A stretch of 64,000 bases of DNA from Bacteroidota bacterium (GTDB lineage: Bacteria > Bacteroidota > Bacteroidia > Bacteroidales > CAIXZF01), in contig JAKLIX010000003.1 in NCBI GenBank assembly GCA_022709385.1, forward strand, positions 1 through 64,000, given 5' to 3'. The notes beneath the pieces were generated by a model, which saw only the letters and a list, made by a program, of their open reading frames with translations, made no database searches and was not told the origin of the DNA. Numbering within the stretch: the stretch's first letter is position 1; each line of letters opens with the position of its first letter. Of the stretch, positions 30,159-39,035 are shown one piece after another. The position numbers and the translations under genes are program-made.

Positions 30159-33059
30159 ATGAAAAAACTTACACTTGTTGGTTTGACGATGGTGGCGATG
30201 TTGTTTGCTGCTGCAAGCGTCCTTGCTCAGCAAAAAGCAGCTGAGTTGACCACAGATCCTCAGAATGCAGTACTGAACAAGAATGTAAGCCATTCAGAGG
30301 AAGGGCATTCATTCGGTCCTGCCCCGGCCGGGAATGCAGCTCCATGGGTACCGGGAACACCATTCGTGAAGCTTCCCGGGTCAAAGGCATACGCTTACAA
30401 TGCCTTCAGCAATACGTCCACGCTGCCTGCCGGACCGATGCATTTTATTCTGAATAATCCTGCGGCGCCTGTATCTCTTGCCAACCAGGCGAACCTGGAT
30501 TTCGTCGCGGCCGCCTCATGGGCCAACGGGATCTGGTACGGGGCAACTTACAATGCCACTGCGGGGGCTTCACTTGTCAAGATTGACACAGCTACAGGCG
30601 GTCGGACCACGCTAGGCCTGATTGGACTTAGCATCACCGGTATGGCTTACGACTGGACCACAAATGTAATGTACGCGCTTGCCTATGTAAGCAATCAGAC
30701 AAGGCTTTACACCATCAATCTCACCAATGGTCAACCTACCCTGGTTGCCAATGTCGGGGCTTTCCTTGGAATCTGTCTGGGCTGTACTGAAAGTGGAGCG
30801 CTGTATACGGTGAATGTGGGTACCGACAATCTTTGTTCCATAGACAAGATGACTGGGGTCTTTACCGTGATCGGGCCCATCGGTTTTAATGCCAATTATG
30901 CACAGGACATGGAGTTTGACAACTCCGACAGCACCATGTATTATGCGGCCTACAGGGATTCTGTGGGCGGACAGCTCAGGACCGTTAATCTTCAGACCGG
31001 GGCTACCACGCTAATCGGGGCGTTTGATGGCAACATGGAGGTGACGGGTCTGGCCATCAGGAACCTGCCTTTCCCGGTAGCTGACCATGACCTGGCCCTG
31101 ACCCTGCTCAATAATCCGGTAAGCGGTTATAACCTCACGGCTGCAGAACCGGTTACGGTTACCATCAAGAATATGGGAGCCAATGCCGAATCCGGCTTTA
31201 ACATGGTATACCAGATTGATGCCAATCCGCCTGTCACTGAAGTATATACCGATACCATCGCACCGGGTGCGACTGAACAATTCACTTTTACTGCCACTGC
31301 AGACTTTTCGAGTCCGGGTACCGATTACAATCTGATTGTCTATCATGCCCTTGCTGCCGATGAAGACAACACCAATGACACTATCCATGCGCTGATTCAA
31401 AATCTTTACGGGGTTTATTGTCCGGCCGGCAGCGACAGTTGCGACGAGCATATCAGCAGGGTGCAGCTCCTGGGTGTGGATAATGTGTCTGGCTGCAGTC
31501 AGGCCACCAACGGCTATGCGAATTATGACACCATCTCTGCGGCCATGACTTACGGACAGAGCGCCACCATCATGGTTTACAACGGACCGCCGGCCTATAA
31601 CGGCGATGTTTGCGGGATCTGGATCGACTGGAATCACAACGGAAATTTCCTTGATGATGAACCGGTGACCGTAAGCGGAGGGCCTGCCATCTTCAATGCC
31701 CAGATACATGTACCCAACCAGGCACTTGCAGGGGAAGCCAGGATGCGCATCCGCGTTTCCTACCAGGTGACTCCTTCTCCATGCGGATTTGATCCGTTCG
31801 GGGAAGTGGAGGATTATATGATCGATGTCAGCGGCACACCTGTTGATCATGATCTGGGTGTTATTGCCCTGGTTGAACCTGTTAGCGGACCGAACCTGCC
31901 CAGCAATGCACAGGTGGTCGTCGACATTAAAAACTATGGCGCCATGGCTGAGACAGGATTTGGAATCAGCTTCGTACTCGACGGCGGCGCTCCTGTAACT
32001 GAAACGGTTGCAGCCACCGTTGCCCCGGGTGCTGTTTACCAGTATACTTTTACTGCCACCTCCGACGTATCGGCACCCGGCGATCATGATTTCACCGTTT
32101 ATACTACCCTTGCCGCAGATACCAATACTTCCAACGATACGCTGATGGCTACTGTCAACTGCTTTGTTGTCGGAAACCTGATCTATGACAACGGGCCCCT
32201 TGTTAACAGTCCTGGAACGGGCTTTGGCGGGGCTGATGAAAGCATCCTGCAGGGTGGTCTCGGAATGACTTTGCTTGGTTCAAACAACAGTTTGGCCAAC
32301 TTGTACCGCCATGCTGACGAATTTGTGGTACCTCCATACCAGACCTGGAATATCACGGGTGCTTCCTTTTATTGTTACCAGACCAATTCGACTACCACCT
32401 CCACCATCAACCAGTTGAATTTCAGAATCTGGAATGGTACTCCTCCGGGAGGTACGGTCGTTTTTGGTGATGCCACGACCAACCGCTTGTCGGCAACGGC
32501 TTTCTCGAATATTTACCGTGTTTCAAATACCACCAGTGGCAATACCCAGCGACCCATTATGAAGAATGACTGCAATATTCCGACCCTGACCCTGGGCCCG
32601 GGAACCTACTGGGTTGACTGGCAAACGGGCGGAACGCTCGCTTCGGGTCCGTGGACTCCCTGTATCACGATCAACGGACAAACCACCACGGGAAATGCCT
32701 TACAGTATGTGAATTCAAGCAGCACCTGGCAGAATGTGCTGGATGAAGGCAGCATGACGCAGCAGGGATTGCCTTTCAAGTTGTATGGATCCATTATCGT
32801 GGGTATGGAAGGGAATCCTGCACAGGAAAATCAGTTCAGCATTTACCCCAATCCTGCCAGCCGGACGATTCATATTCAATCCTCTGCAGAGATGATCAGC
32901 AGGCTGGTGATGCTGAATTCCATCGGTCAAACCGTTATGGAGACGCATCCTTCGGCGCTCACATCTGAAATTACCGTCAGTTCCCTGCCGGCCGGTGTGT
33001 ATGTATTGCTGATTGAAACTCCTGATGGAAGGGCAAGTCATAAGGTGATGGTTGAATAG
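30159..33059 (+). CDS. Large T9SS cargo protein: propeller, CARDB-like, GEVED
   Basis: A 966-residue secreted protein. Signal peptide ends SVLAQQ. Residues about 60-305 form repeated strands (ITGMAYDWTTNVMYALAY, LGICLGCTESGALYTV, AQDMEFDNSDSTMYYAAY) like a beta-propeller. Residues 308-415 and 565-675 are two CARDB-like domains (PVADHDLALTLLNNPVSGYN and PVDHDLGVIALVEPVSGPN). Residues 430-560 are a GEVED domain (CGIWIDWNHNGNFLDDEPV, FGEVEDYMIDVSG). A jelly-roll-like segment follows, then a T9SS type A sorting domain (FSIYPNPASRTIHIQ, final SHKVMVE). Probably a surface adhesin or matrix protein. The propeller is closely related to that of the next gene. Confidence 0.85.
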   Translation: MKKLTLVGLTMVAMLFAAASVLAQQKAAELTTDPQNAVLNKNVSHSEEGHSFGPAPAGNAAPWVPGTPFVKLPGSKAYAYNAFSNTSTLPAGPMHFILNNPAAPVSLANQANLDFVAAASWANGIWYGATYNATAGASLVKIDTATGGRTTLGLIGLSITGMAYDWTTNVMYALAYVSNQTRLYTINLTNGQPTLVANVGAFLGICLGCTESGALYTVNVGTDNLCSIDKMTGVFTVIGPIGFNANYAQDMEFDNSDSTMYYAAYRDSVGGQLRTVNLQTGATTLIGAFDGNMEVTGLAIRNLPFPVADHDLALTLLNNPVSGYNLTAAEPVTVTIKNMGANAESGFNMVYQIDANPPVTEVYTDTIAPGATEQFTFTATADFSSPGTDYNLIVYHALAADEDNTNDTIHALIQNLYGVYCPAGSDSCDEHISRVQLLGVDNVSGCSQATNGYANYDTISAAMTYGQSATIMVYNGPPAYNGDVCGIWIDWNHNGNFLDDEPVTVSGGPAIFNAQIHVPNQALAGEARMRIRVSYQVTPSPCGFDPFGEVEDYMIDVSGTPVDHDLGVIALVEPVSGPNLPSNAQVVVDIKNYGAMAETGFGISFVLDGGAPVTETVAATVAPGAVYQYTFTATSDVSAPGDHDFTVYTTLAADTNTSNDTLMATVNCFVVGNLIYDNGPLVNSPGTGFGGADESILQGGLGMTLLGSNNSLANLYRHADEFVVPPYQTWNITGASFYCYQTNSTTTSTINQLNFRIWNGTPPGGTVVFGDATTNRLSATAFSNIYRVSNTTSGNTQRPIMKNDCNIPTLTLGPGTYWVDWQTGGTLASGPWTPCITINGQTTTGNALQYVNSSSTWQNVLDEGSMTQQGLPFKLYGSIIVGMEGNPAQENQFSIYPNPASRTIHIQSSAEMISRLVMLNSIGQTVMETHPSALTSEITVSSLPAGVYVLLIETPDGRASHKVMVE

Positions 33060-33078
33060 GTTATCTTTCCTTAAGAAA

Positions 33079-33124
33079 TGGAACGGGGGTGCCGAAATAC
33101 AGGGACATCCCCGTTTCTTTTTTT
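33079..33124 (+). terminator. Rho-independent terminator
   Basis: GAACGGGG (33081-33088) pairs with CCCCGTTTC (33109-33117), followed by T-rich sequence, 20 bp after the stop of the 966-residue protein. Confidence 0.75.
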
Positions 33125-33222
33125 ATGCGTGGTTTAGCTGGTCACTGATCGAAAGGGACACCTTGATTGATAAAATTTCAATTCACTTTCCGCAGAATAT
33201 CGTCAACAGTGTATAAATATTA

Positions 33223-33230
33223 TATATTTG
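33223..33230 (+). promoter_or_regulatory. Probable -7 element of the 372-aa T9SS protein
   Basis: TATATTTG matches TAnnTTTG, 26 bp before the ATG at 33257. No -33 TTG is visible. Confidence 0.4.
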
Positions 33231-33256
33231 ACTATTCAATCCTAAAAGCAAATCAT

Positions 33257-34375
33257 ATGAAACGCTTCATTTACCCAGTCACATTGATTATGGTCTTCAC
33301 CATCAGTGTTTTCACAGTATGGTCACAAGAGGTACCCGCACGCGGCGAATCCAGCCAGGGTCTTGCACCGGAGGGCAATGCCGCGGTCTGGACGCCAGGT
33401 ACACCGCTGCCCAAATTTCCGGGAGACAAGGCCTATGCCTACAATGCATTCAGTTCGACATCTGTATTGCCTGTCGGACCCTTGTATTTCAACCTGAATA
33501 ACCCCATTGCGCCGGTATCGCTTGCCAATCAAGGAACGCAGGATTTCATTGCTGCCGCATCCTGGGCCAACGGAGTCTGGTACGGTGCTACCTATAATGC
33601 GAATAATGGAAGTTCATTGGTTCGCATTGACACCGCCACCGGAAACAGGACTGTCATCGGGCTTATCGGTTTGAGTATCACCGGAATGGCCTACGACTGG
33701 ATTTCCAATACCATGTATGCACTCGCCTATGTCGGAACATCATGCCGCTTATATACGCTGGATACTACGAGCGGACAGGCGAGCATTGTTGCCATGGTCG
33801 GGGGATTTCTTGGTATTTGCCTGGGATGTGACAACAATGGCGTATTGTATACTGTCAATACGGGGACCGACAACCTGGTTGCGATCAATAAAACTACGGG
33901 TGGTTTCACGGTGGTGGGACCCATCGGTTTCAATGCCAATTATGCGCAGGATATGGAGTTTGATAATTCGGATTTTACCATGTATTATGCTGCATACAGG
34001 GACAGTGTCGGCGGACAGCTTCGTACGGTCAATCTCACGACCGGTGCTACCACGCTGATAGGTGCCTTTAACGGGAATATGGAAGTTACGGGTTTTGCTA
34101 TCAGGAATGAACCAATTTTTGTCGGCCTGTCTGAACCTTCTGTTCCGAGGATCAGTATCAAACCCAATCCGGTGATTGATTATTTTGAGGTCAGTACCGG
34201 GTCTTCCGCCATATTGAAACTATCTCTTTACACGGCGTCGGGGCTGCAGGTGATGGAATTAAGACCGGCGCGGCCGAATGTCCGGATAGATCTGGCCGGG
34301 TATTCCAGAGGCTTGTACCTGGTGCGCGCAGAAACGAAGGAAGGCGTACAAACCCGGCGGATCATCCTTGAATAG
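33257..34375 (+). CDS. T9SS cargo protein, propeller paralogue of the upstream gene
   Basis: A 372-residue secreted protein. Signal peptide MKRFIYPVTLIMVFTISVFTVWSQ. Residues 45-290 repeat the propeller of the 966-residue protein almost segment by segment (AAVWTPGTPLPKFPGDKAYA, ITGMAYDWISNTMYALAYVG, AQDMEFDNSDFTMYYAAYRD). It then passes directly to a T9SS type A sorting domain (PRISIKPNPVIDYFEV, GLYLVRAETKEG). So it is the same front module without the CARDB and GEVED parts, a domain-level duplication. Start: ATG 33257 gives the signal peptide; upstream codons run through the promoter. Confidence 0.82.
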   Translation: MKRFIYPVTLIMVFTISVFTVWSQEVPARGESSQGLAPEGNAAVWTPGTPLPKFPGDKAYAYNAFSSTSVLPVGPLYFNLNNPIAPVSLANQGTQDFIAAASWANGVWYGATYNANNGSSLVRIDTATGNRTVIGLIGLSITGMAYDWISNTMYALAYVGTSCRLYTLDTTSGQASIVAMVGGFLGICLGCDNNGVLYTVNTGTDNLVAINKTTGGFTVVGPIGFNANYAQDMEFDNSDFTMYYAAYRDSVGGQLRTVNLTTGATTLIGAFNGNMEVTGFAIRNEPIFVGLSEPSVPRISIKPNPVIDYFEVSTGSSAILKLSLYTASGLQVMELRPARPNVRIDLAGYSRGLYLVRAETKEGVQTRRIILE

Positions 34376-34419
34376 GGAGGCTGAGCGCAGGCGACAGGTT
34401 TTTTGCCACTGTGAGGAGA

Positions 34420-37400
34420 TTACTGTTTCCAGTCGGGCAGGCGGCCTGGCGTCCAGGGTACACCAAGCCGGTCCAGTTCAGTATATAGCTGTTGGAGATC
34501 GGACTCCCGGATTTTCTTGATATCCTTGTAGACAGGTTCGAACATCCCGGAAAGTATTTGTAGTCCGTCCTGCATGGTTTGTGTGGGGAAGGAGGTGACA
34601 CTGTAAATGCTCCAGGTGATGTCATCAAGTCTTTCGGTAATGCAGGGGGCCTGGTTTTCGTTTCGCTTTGAAAGGCCGGGATCTCCTTCCATCAGCATGC
34701 TCAGGGCTATCAGCCGGTGCTCGATATTTCTGGCTTTGTTGATCAAGGCGGCTGAAGCATTTGGTGTGTACTGCAGTGCTTCTCTCACCCTGCTGATATT
34801 TTCTCTCATTGAATTCAGTTCATTGGCCGTACCGTACACAGCGGTGCCAATATTGGCCACTTTCTGCTGAAACTCATTGATTGCCAGTCGTTCAATCTGA
34901 CTCATGCGCTTGTCAAACAGGATTGTTGTTTTGAAAGGGATTGCCCCGATCAGGAGTGTATCGTGTCCGTCAAGCACTTTCGACAGGCTGATCTGGTATT
35001 GACCGGGCATGGCCCATGCTCCGGGGCGGTTGTTATTGAAAGGGGGTTCTGTTTTTGTGACCGGGCGGGTGGAGGCATACCGCAAGTCCCATGAGATTCT
35101 GTTTATTCCTTCTTTGGCAGGTGCTTTTAATTTCCGGACGAATCTGCCGGTTTCATCGGTAATGGTGAACAGAAGATAGGGTGCTTCTTCCTGATCCTCT
35201 TTTTTCACCTGTTCCCAGGCCGGAAAAGGAGGGGATGCCTCTTTTTTTTCCAGGTCTTTTCTTTGCTGGCGGAGCGATTTGATTTCATTTCTGAGATAGT
35301 AGGTAAAAGTGGCTCCTGGGGATGGATTTTTCGCTGCGAAGAAGGTTTCTCCCTGTCCGTATTTCATTCTTGATGGAATAAACATCAGGGCATCTTTGAC
35401 GGGGAAGATCGCTGCTTCAGCATTCAACAGGCTGTCTGACAGAGATCTGAGCGGTGAATAATCATCCAGGATATAGAATCCGCGTCCAAAAGTGGCCAGC
35501 ACCAGGTCATTTTCTCTTTTCTGTATGTCGATGTCTCTCACTGCGATCACCGGAAGGCCGGATTTCATCTGAATCCAGGTTTTGCCTCCGTTCAGGCTTG
35601 CATAAACACCGAATTCTGTTCCTGTGAACAGCAGATCCGGGGACAGATGATCTTCCGCAATCACATGCACATAACCTCTTTCAGGGAGGTTTGCGGAGAT
35701 CGATCTCCAGCTTTTTCCCTTGTCGGTACTTTTCAGGATATAGGGTTTAAAATCAGCATTTTTATGGTTATTGAAGCATGCATAAACAGTATTCGCATCA
35801 TGTTGGGAGGCCAGCAGGCAGCTGACGTAGGTGTTCGCGGGCACTCCGGGAAAATTCTCCAGTTTTTTCCATGAAGCGCCGTCATTTTCTGAAAGCTGAA
35901 TCAGACCGTCGTCGGTACCGGCAAAAAGGAGTCCTTCGACAAGCGGGGATTCTGCCAGGGCGACGATATTTCCGTAGAACGAGGTTGATGCATTTTTTGC
36001 CACGGCATCGATACTCTGGATGTTCCCCATGACGGGCAGTTGGTTGCGGTCGATTTGCCGGGTGAGGTCGGGGCTGATTACCGACCAGGAATTACCGCGG
36101 TCATCGCTTCGGAATACTTTGTTGGCTGCAAAGTAAAGGCGTGTGTGTTTATGGGGGCTGATGATCAGCGGGGCATCCCAGTTCCAGCGGTAGGCTTCAC
36201 CGGCAGGAGGAATGGGTTGGATAAAGAGCGCTTCACGGCTTTGTTTATCAAAGCGGACCAGGTAGCCGTACTGGGCCTGGGCGTAAACGGTATTGGGATC
36301 CAGCGGGTCGACCTGGCTTTCGAAGCCGTCTCCTCCCTGGGTTACGACCCAGTCTTCATTCATGATGCCGTATGAGGAGATGGTTCGTGAAGGTCCGTAC
36401 ATGCTTGCGTTGTCCTGAGTGCCTCCGTATACATTGTAGAATGGCAGGTCGTTATCCACATGGACTCTGTAGAACTGGGTTACCGGAAGGTTGGGTTTGA
36501 ACTGCCAGGTGGCTCCTTCATCCCAGGTTTCATAGATACCTCCGTCGCCTCCGATCAGCAGGTTTGCGGTGTTGGCAGGGTTGATCCAGAGTGCATGGTC
36601 ATCCACATGTCTGTATCTGTTTCCCAGACTGTTCCAGGTTTTACCCCCGTCTTTGGTCACCTGGGTATAGGTATCCATGGAGTAAACCTTGTCGACATCC
36701 CTGGGGTCGCAATAGATTCTGTTGTAGTACTGAGGGCTGGCGGAGACATAAGGAGATCTTTTTTCCCAGCTTTCACCCCTGTTGGTACTTCTGTAAATGC
36801 CGCCTTTATCTTCTCTGGCTTCGATAATGGCATAAAGCACGTCAGGATTTACGGGGGAGATTGCCAGTCCGATGCGGCCCATTTCTTTTTCGGGAAGCCC
36901 TTTGTTGATCATTTTCCAGGTTTTGCCTGCATCCTGGCTTTTATGTACGGCACATTCGGGGCCACCGTCGATAAGGGTCCAGACGTGTCTGCGTCTTTGA
37001 TAAGAGGCGGCGTATAGCACATCCGGGTTCCGGGGATCGCAAACGATGTCGGTAATACCTGTATTCTCGCTGACGGTAAGGATGGCATTCCATGTTTTAC
37101 CCCCGTCGGTGGTTTTGTACAGGCCTCTGTCTCCGCCCGGGCCCCAGAGGGGACCCTGAGCTGCGACGTATACAATGTCGGAGTTTCGCGGATCGACCAG
37201 TATCCTGCCGATGTGTTCGGAGGATTTGAGTCCCATGTTTTGAAAGCTCTGGCCACCGTCGACGGATTTATACACTCCGTCGCCGAACCCCACCGATCGC
37301 TGGCTGTTATATTCTCCGGTTCCGATCCAGATGACATGGGGATTTGAAGGATCCATCACCACGGGACCGATAGAATAAGAACCATAGTTATCGAAAACCG

Positions 37401-37686
37401 GGGAAAAGCTTGTGCCATTATTGGTGGTTTTCCAGACATTTCCTGAAGCCACCCCGACAAAGTACTCCGAGGGATTTGCGGGATTCACGGCAAAGTCCGA
37501 GATTCTGCCTGAGCAATATGCCGGTCCGATAGATCTGAAGGATAGTCCTGACAGGGTGGCTGACTTCAGAGAGTCCACAGATGGTTTTACCGTTGCGGGT
37601 TCTTTTTTTGATGTGGCACATGCAGGTTGCCATGTGGCACATAGGAAGGCAGCCATAACGGCCAGATTTACAAGTAGTTTTCTCAT
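34420..37686 (-). CDS. Large exported sortilin/BNR-type propeller protein
   Basis: A 1088-residue exported protein. Signal peptide MRKLLVNLAVMAAFLCAT; residues 45-760 contain many Asp-box (BNR) and sortilin-like motifs: VWKTTNNGTSFSPVFDNYG, VYKSVDGGQSFQNMG, LYKTTDGGKTWNAIL, IYRSTNRGESWEK, VFRSDDRGNSWSVISPDL. This matches the VPS10/sortilin-like propeller proteins common in Bacteroidota, often called glycosyl hydrolases without proof. The C-terminal 320 residues hold a short all-beta part (GRFVRKLKAPAKEGINRISWDLRY) and helical segments. No T9SS sorting domain is visible. REP-type palindromes encode part of its signal region. Confidence 0.85.
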   Translation of the reverse strand: MRKLLVNLAVMAAFLCATWQPACATSKKEPATVKPSVDSLKSATLSGLSFRSIGPAYCSGRISDFAVNPANPSEYFVGVASGNVWKTTNNGTSFSPVFDNYGSYSIGPVVMDPSNPHVIWIGTGEYNSQRSVGFGDGVYKSVDGGQSFQNMGLKSSEHIGRILVDPRNSDIVYVAAQGPLWGPGGDRGLYKTTDGGKTWNAILTVSENTGITDIVCDPRNPDVLYAASYQRRRHVWTLIDGGPECAVHKSQDAGKTWKMINKGLPEKEMGRIGLAISPVNPDVLYAIIEAREDKGGIYRSTNRGESWEKRSPYVSASPQYYNRIYCDPRDVDKVYSMDTYTQVTKDGGKTWNSLGNRYRHVDDHALWINPANTANLLIGGDGGIYETWDEGATWQFKPNLPVTQFYRVHVDNDLPFYNVYGGTQDNASMYGPSRTISSYGIMNEDWVVTQGGDGFESQVDPLDPNTVYAQAQYGYLVRFDKQSREALFIQPIPPAGEAYRWNWDAPLIISPHKHTRLYFAANKVFRSDDRGNSWSVISPDLTRQIDRNQLPVMGNIQSIDAVAKNASTSFYGNIVALAESPLVEGLLFAGTDDGLIQLSENDGASWKKLENFPGVPANTYVSCLLASQHDANTVYACFNNHKNADFKPYILKSTDKGKSWRSISANLPERGYVHVIAEDHLSPDLLFTGTEFGVYASLNGGKTWIQMKSGLPVIAVRDIDIQKRENDLVLATFGRGFYILDDYSPLRSLSDSLLNAEAAIFPVKDALMFIPSRMKYGQGETFFAAKNPSPGATFTYYLRNEIKSLRQQRKDLEKKEASPPFPAWEQVKKEDQEEAPYLLFTITDETGRFVRKLKAPAKEGINRISWDLRYASTRPVTKTEPPFNNNRPGAWAMPGQYQISLSKVLDGHDTLLIGAIPFKTTILFDKRMSQIERLAINEFQQKVANIGTAVYGTANELNSMRENISRVREALQYTPNASAALINKARNIEHRLIALSMLMEGDPGLSKRNENQAPCITERLDDITWSIYSVTSFPTQTMQDGLQILSGMFEPVYKDIKKIRESDLQQLYTELDRLGVPWTPGRLPDWKQ
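37611..37642. repeat. Paired REP-like palindrome inside the signal-peptide codons
   Basis: ATGTGGCACAT (37611-37621) and ATGTGGCACAT (37632-37642), separated by 10 bp. They encode the CAT repeats flanking WQPA in the signal region of the 1088-residue protein. The same pairing occurs at four intergenic places near the RAYT transposase. Confidence 0.7.
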
Positions 37687-37974
37687 AGCAGAATGGTAAT
37701 TTTTTAAAGTTGAATAAAAACAGTAAAGATAGCATCATAATGTGTCACATCGTGATCCGATGTGACAGATGGTTTTCTGGCATAAGAGAGGATCACTTTC
37801 CTCAGCGCTGAATTAAGCTGGGTGAAAAACTCCGGATCGGGATGTTGCCGGCAATTCCGGCTTGAATACTCATGGGAATAAACTGATGCGGTGAGTCATT
37901 CAACCGGCAGGGTATCGTTTTGCGAAGATTGATGCTTCACTTTTGGTGGATTCTTTTGCAAAACAGCCTGGAAT
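37687..37974. other. Non-coding stretch between propeller gene and RAYT gene
   Basis: No gene seen. It contains one REP-like pair (37740-37770) upstream of the propeller protein. No clear TAnnTTTG box was found for the minus strand. Confidence 0.5.
37740..37770. repeat. Paired REP-like palindrome
   Basis: ATGTGTCACAT (37740-37750) and ATGTGACAGAT (37760-37770, one change), 9-bp spacer. The two can also pair with each other as a longer hairpin (TGTCACATCG with CGATGTGACA). Confidence 0.7.
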
Positions 37975-38670
37975 TTATGGAGCGGTCAGGCATGTAATTT
38001 TTAAATTTGAGGTTGATTCTTCAATAAGTAGCTCAGGACTGATATGTTGATTTTCAGTACACTGGTGGAAGTTCAGGAATTCATTCTGGTCTTCAAACCA
38101 GTCCAGGACAAACTTCCTGCTTATCAGGGATGCCTTATCGGAGATGAATGCATTGAAGGAGGAATATTTCCAATCTCTGATGTCATTGCTCAGGCCATGA
38201 TGGATGGGATTGTGATGAATATACAGCAGCAGATTCCTGAAATACGATTCATTCTCAACCGTAATTCTCCTGTAGGAAAACTCAAACAGTTTCCCTTTCC
38301 TGTTGTATTTCGCATTGTAGTATTTGGCAAAAGCAGTGAACAAGCCGCGCAGTGACTGGCGGATGATCAGCACCGGACCTTGACTTTCGGGTACTGATAT
38401 ATGTTTTTCTGAGCAAATCTTCATATAGTTTGTTGCAATTTCCTTATCGCAGCGAACCCGGATCAGAAAATGAAAGTGATTGGGGATCAGGCAATAGGCA
38501 AGGATATCGCAATAAGGAAGCAGGCTGCGTTTTACCCTGGAAAGGAACCAGGAGTAATCTGAGTCTGACCTGAACAGGTTTTCTTTGCCCACTGCTTTGT
38601 TATAAACATGGTAGGTAAATGTCGGGTACATTGGTTCATTTCTGCTTTTCATGGTGTATCTGTTTTGCAT
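37975..38670 (-). CDS. REP-associated tyrosine transposase (RAYT, Y1/Transposase_17)
   Basis: A 231-residue single-strand endonuclease of the Y1 HUH class. HUH motif in LIPNHFHFLIRV near residue 72; catalytic Tyr in YIHHNPIHHGL near residue 150; AKYYNAKYNRKGKLFEF is the usual basic helix. RAYTs are domesticated IS200/IS605-type enzymes that spread short palindromic REP sequences (family knowledge). The start ATG at 38670 overlaps the first base pairs of a REP-like pair (38669-38699); an internal Met at 38652 is an alternative. It is flanked on both sides by such pairs. Confidence 0.9.
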   Translation of the reverse strand: MQNRYTMKSRNEPMYPTFTYHVYNKAVGKENLFRSDSDYSWFLSRVKRSLLPYCDILAYCLIPNHFHFLIRVRCDKEIATNYMKICSEKHISVPESQGPVLIIRQSLRGLFTAFAKYYNAKYNRKGKLFEFSYRRITVENESYFRNLLLYIHHNPIHHGLSNDIRDWKYSSFNAFISDKASLISRKFVLDWFEDQNEFLNFHQCTENQHISPELLIEESTSNLKITCLTAP

Positions 38671-38699
38671 GTGTCACATCGGAGCATGATGTGTCACAT
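38669..38699. repeat. Paired REP-like palindrome at RAYT start
   Basis: ATGTGTCACAT at 38669-38679 and 38689-38699 with a 9-bp spacer. It abuts the RAYT start codon, so it may also serve as an operator for the transposase. Confidence 0.7.
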
Positions 38700-39035
38700 C
38701 GGTTTATCAGTATAGATGCAATTCGCCCTGCAATCCGGAAAAAAAAATGAACATTTTTTACTCTCCTTCCTGTAGGAAAAGCAAGGAGATGATGTAATAG
38801 TCAGTAATACTGTGTATTATACCTGAGATTCTCTACAAGACAATTCCGTTTCGGGAAGCCTGGTTCCATGATTGTCAGCGCACGGGCTCAGAAAAGATTC
38901 AATGGGAAGGACCATGCGTATACCTTTCTGATATTGAGGATTCGAGAAATTCAAAAAGCCATGTGGCACATTGATCGTTTGATGTGACACATGGGTTTTC
39001 AATGTGCCACATGCCGTTGAAGAAGAAATTTGGGG
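38700..39035. other. Non-coding stretch with a triple REP-like palindrome
   Basis: No convincing gene. Apart from the triple palindrome at 38961-39012, nothing recognisable was seen. Confidence 0.5.
38961..39012. repeat. Triple REP-like palindrome
   Basis: ATGTGGCACAT (38961-38971), ATGTGACACAT (38982-38992) and ATGTGCCACAT (39002-39012) with spacers of 10 and 9 bp. It lies just downstream of the radical SAM gene's stop. Confidence 0.75.
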
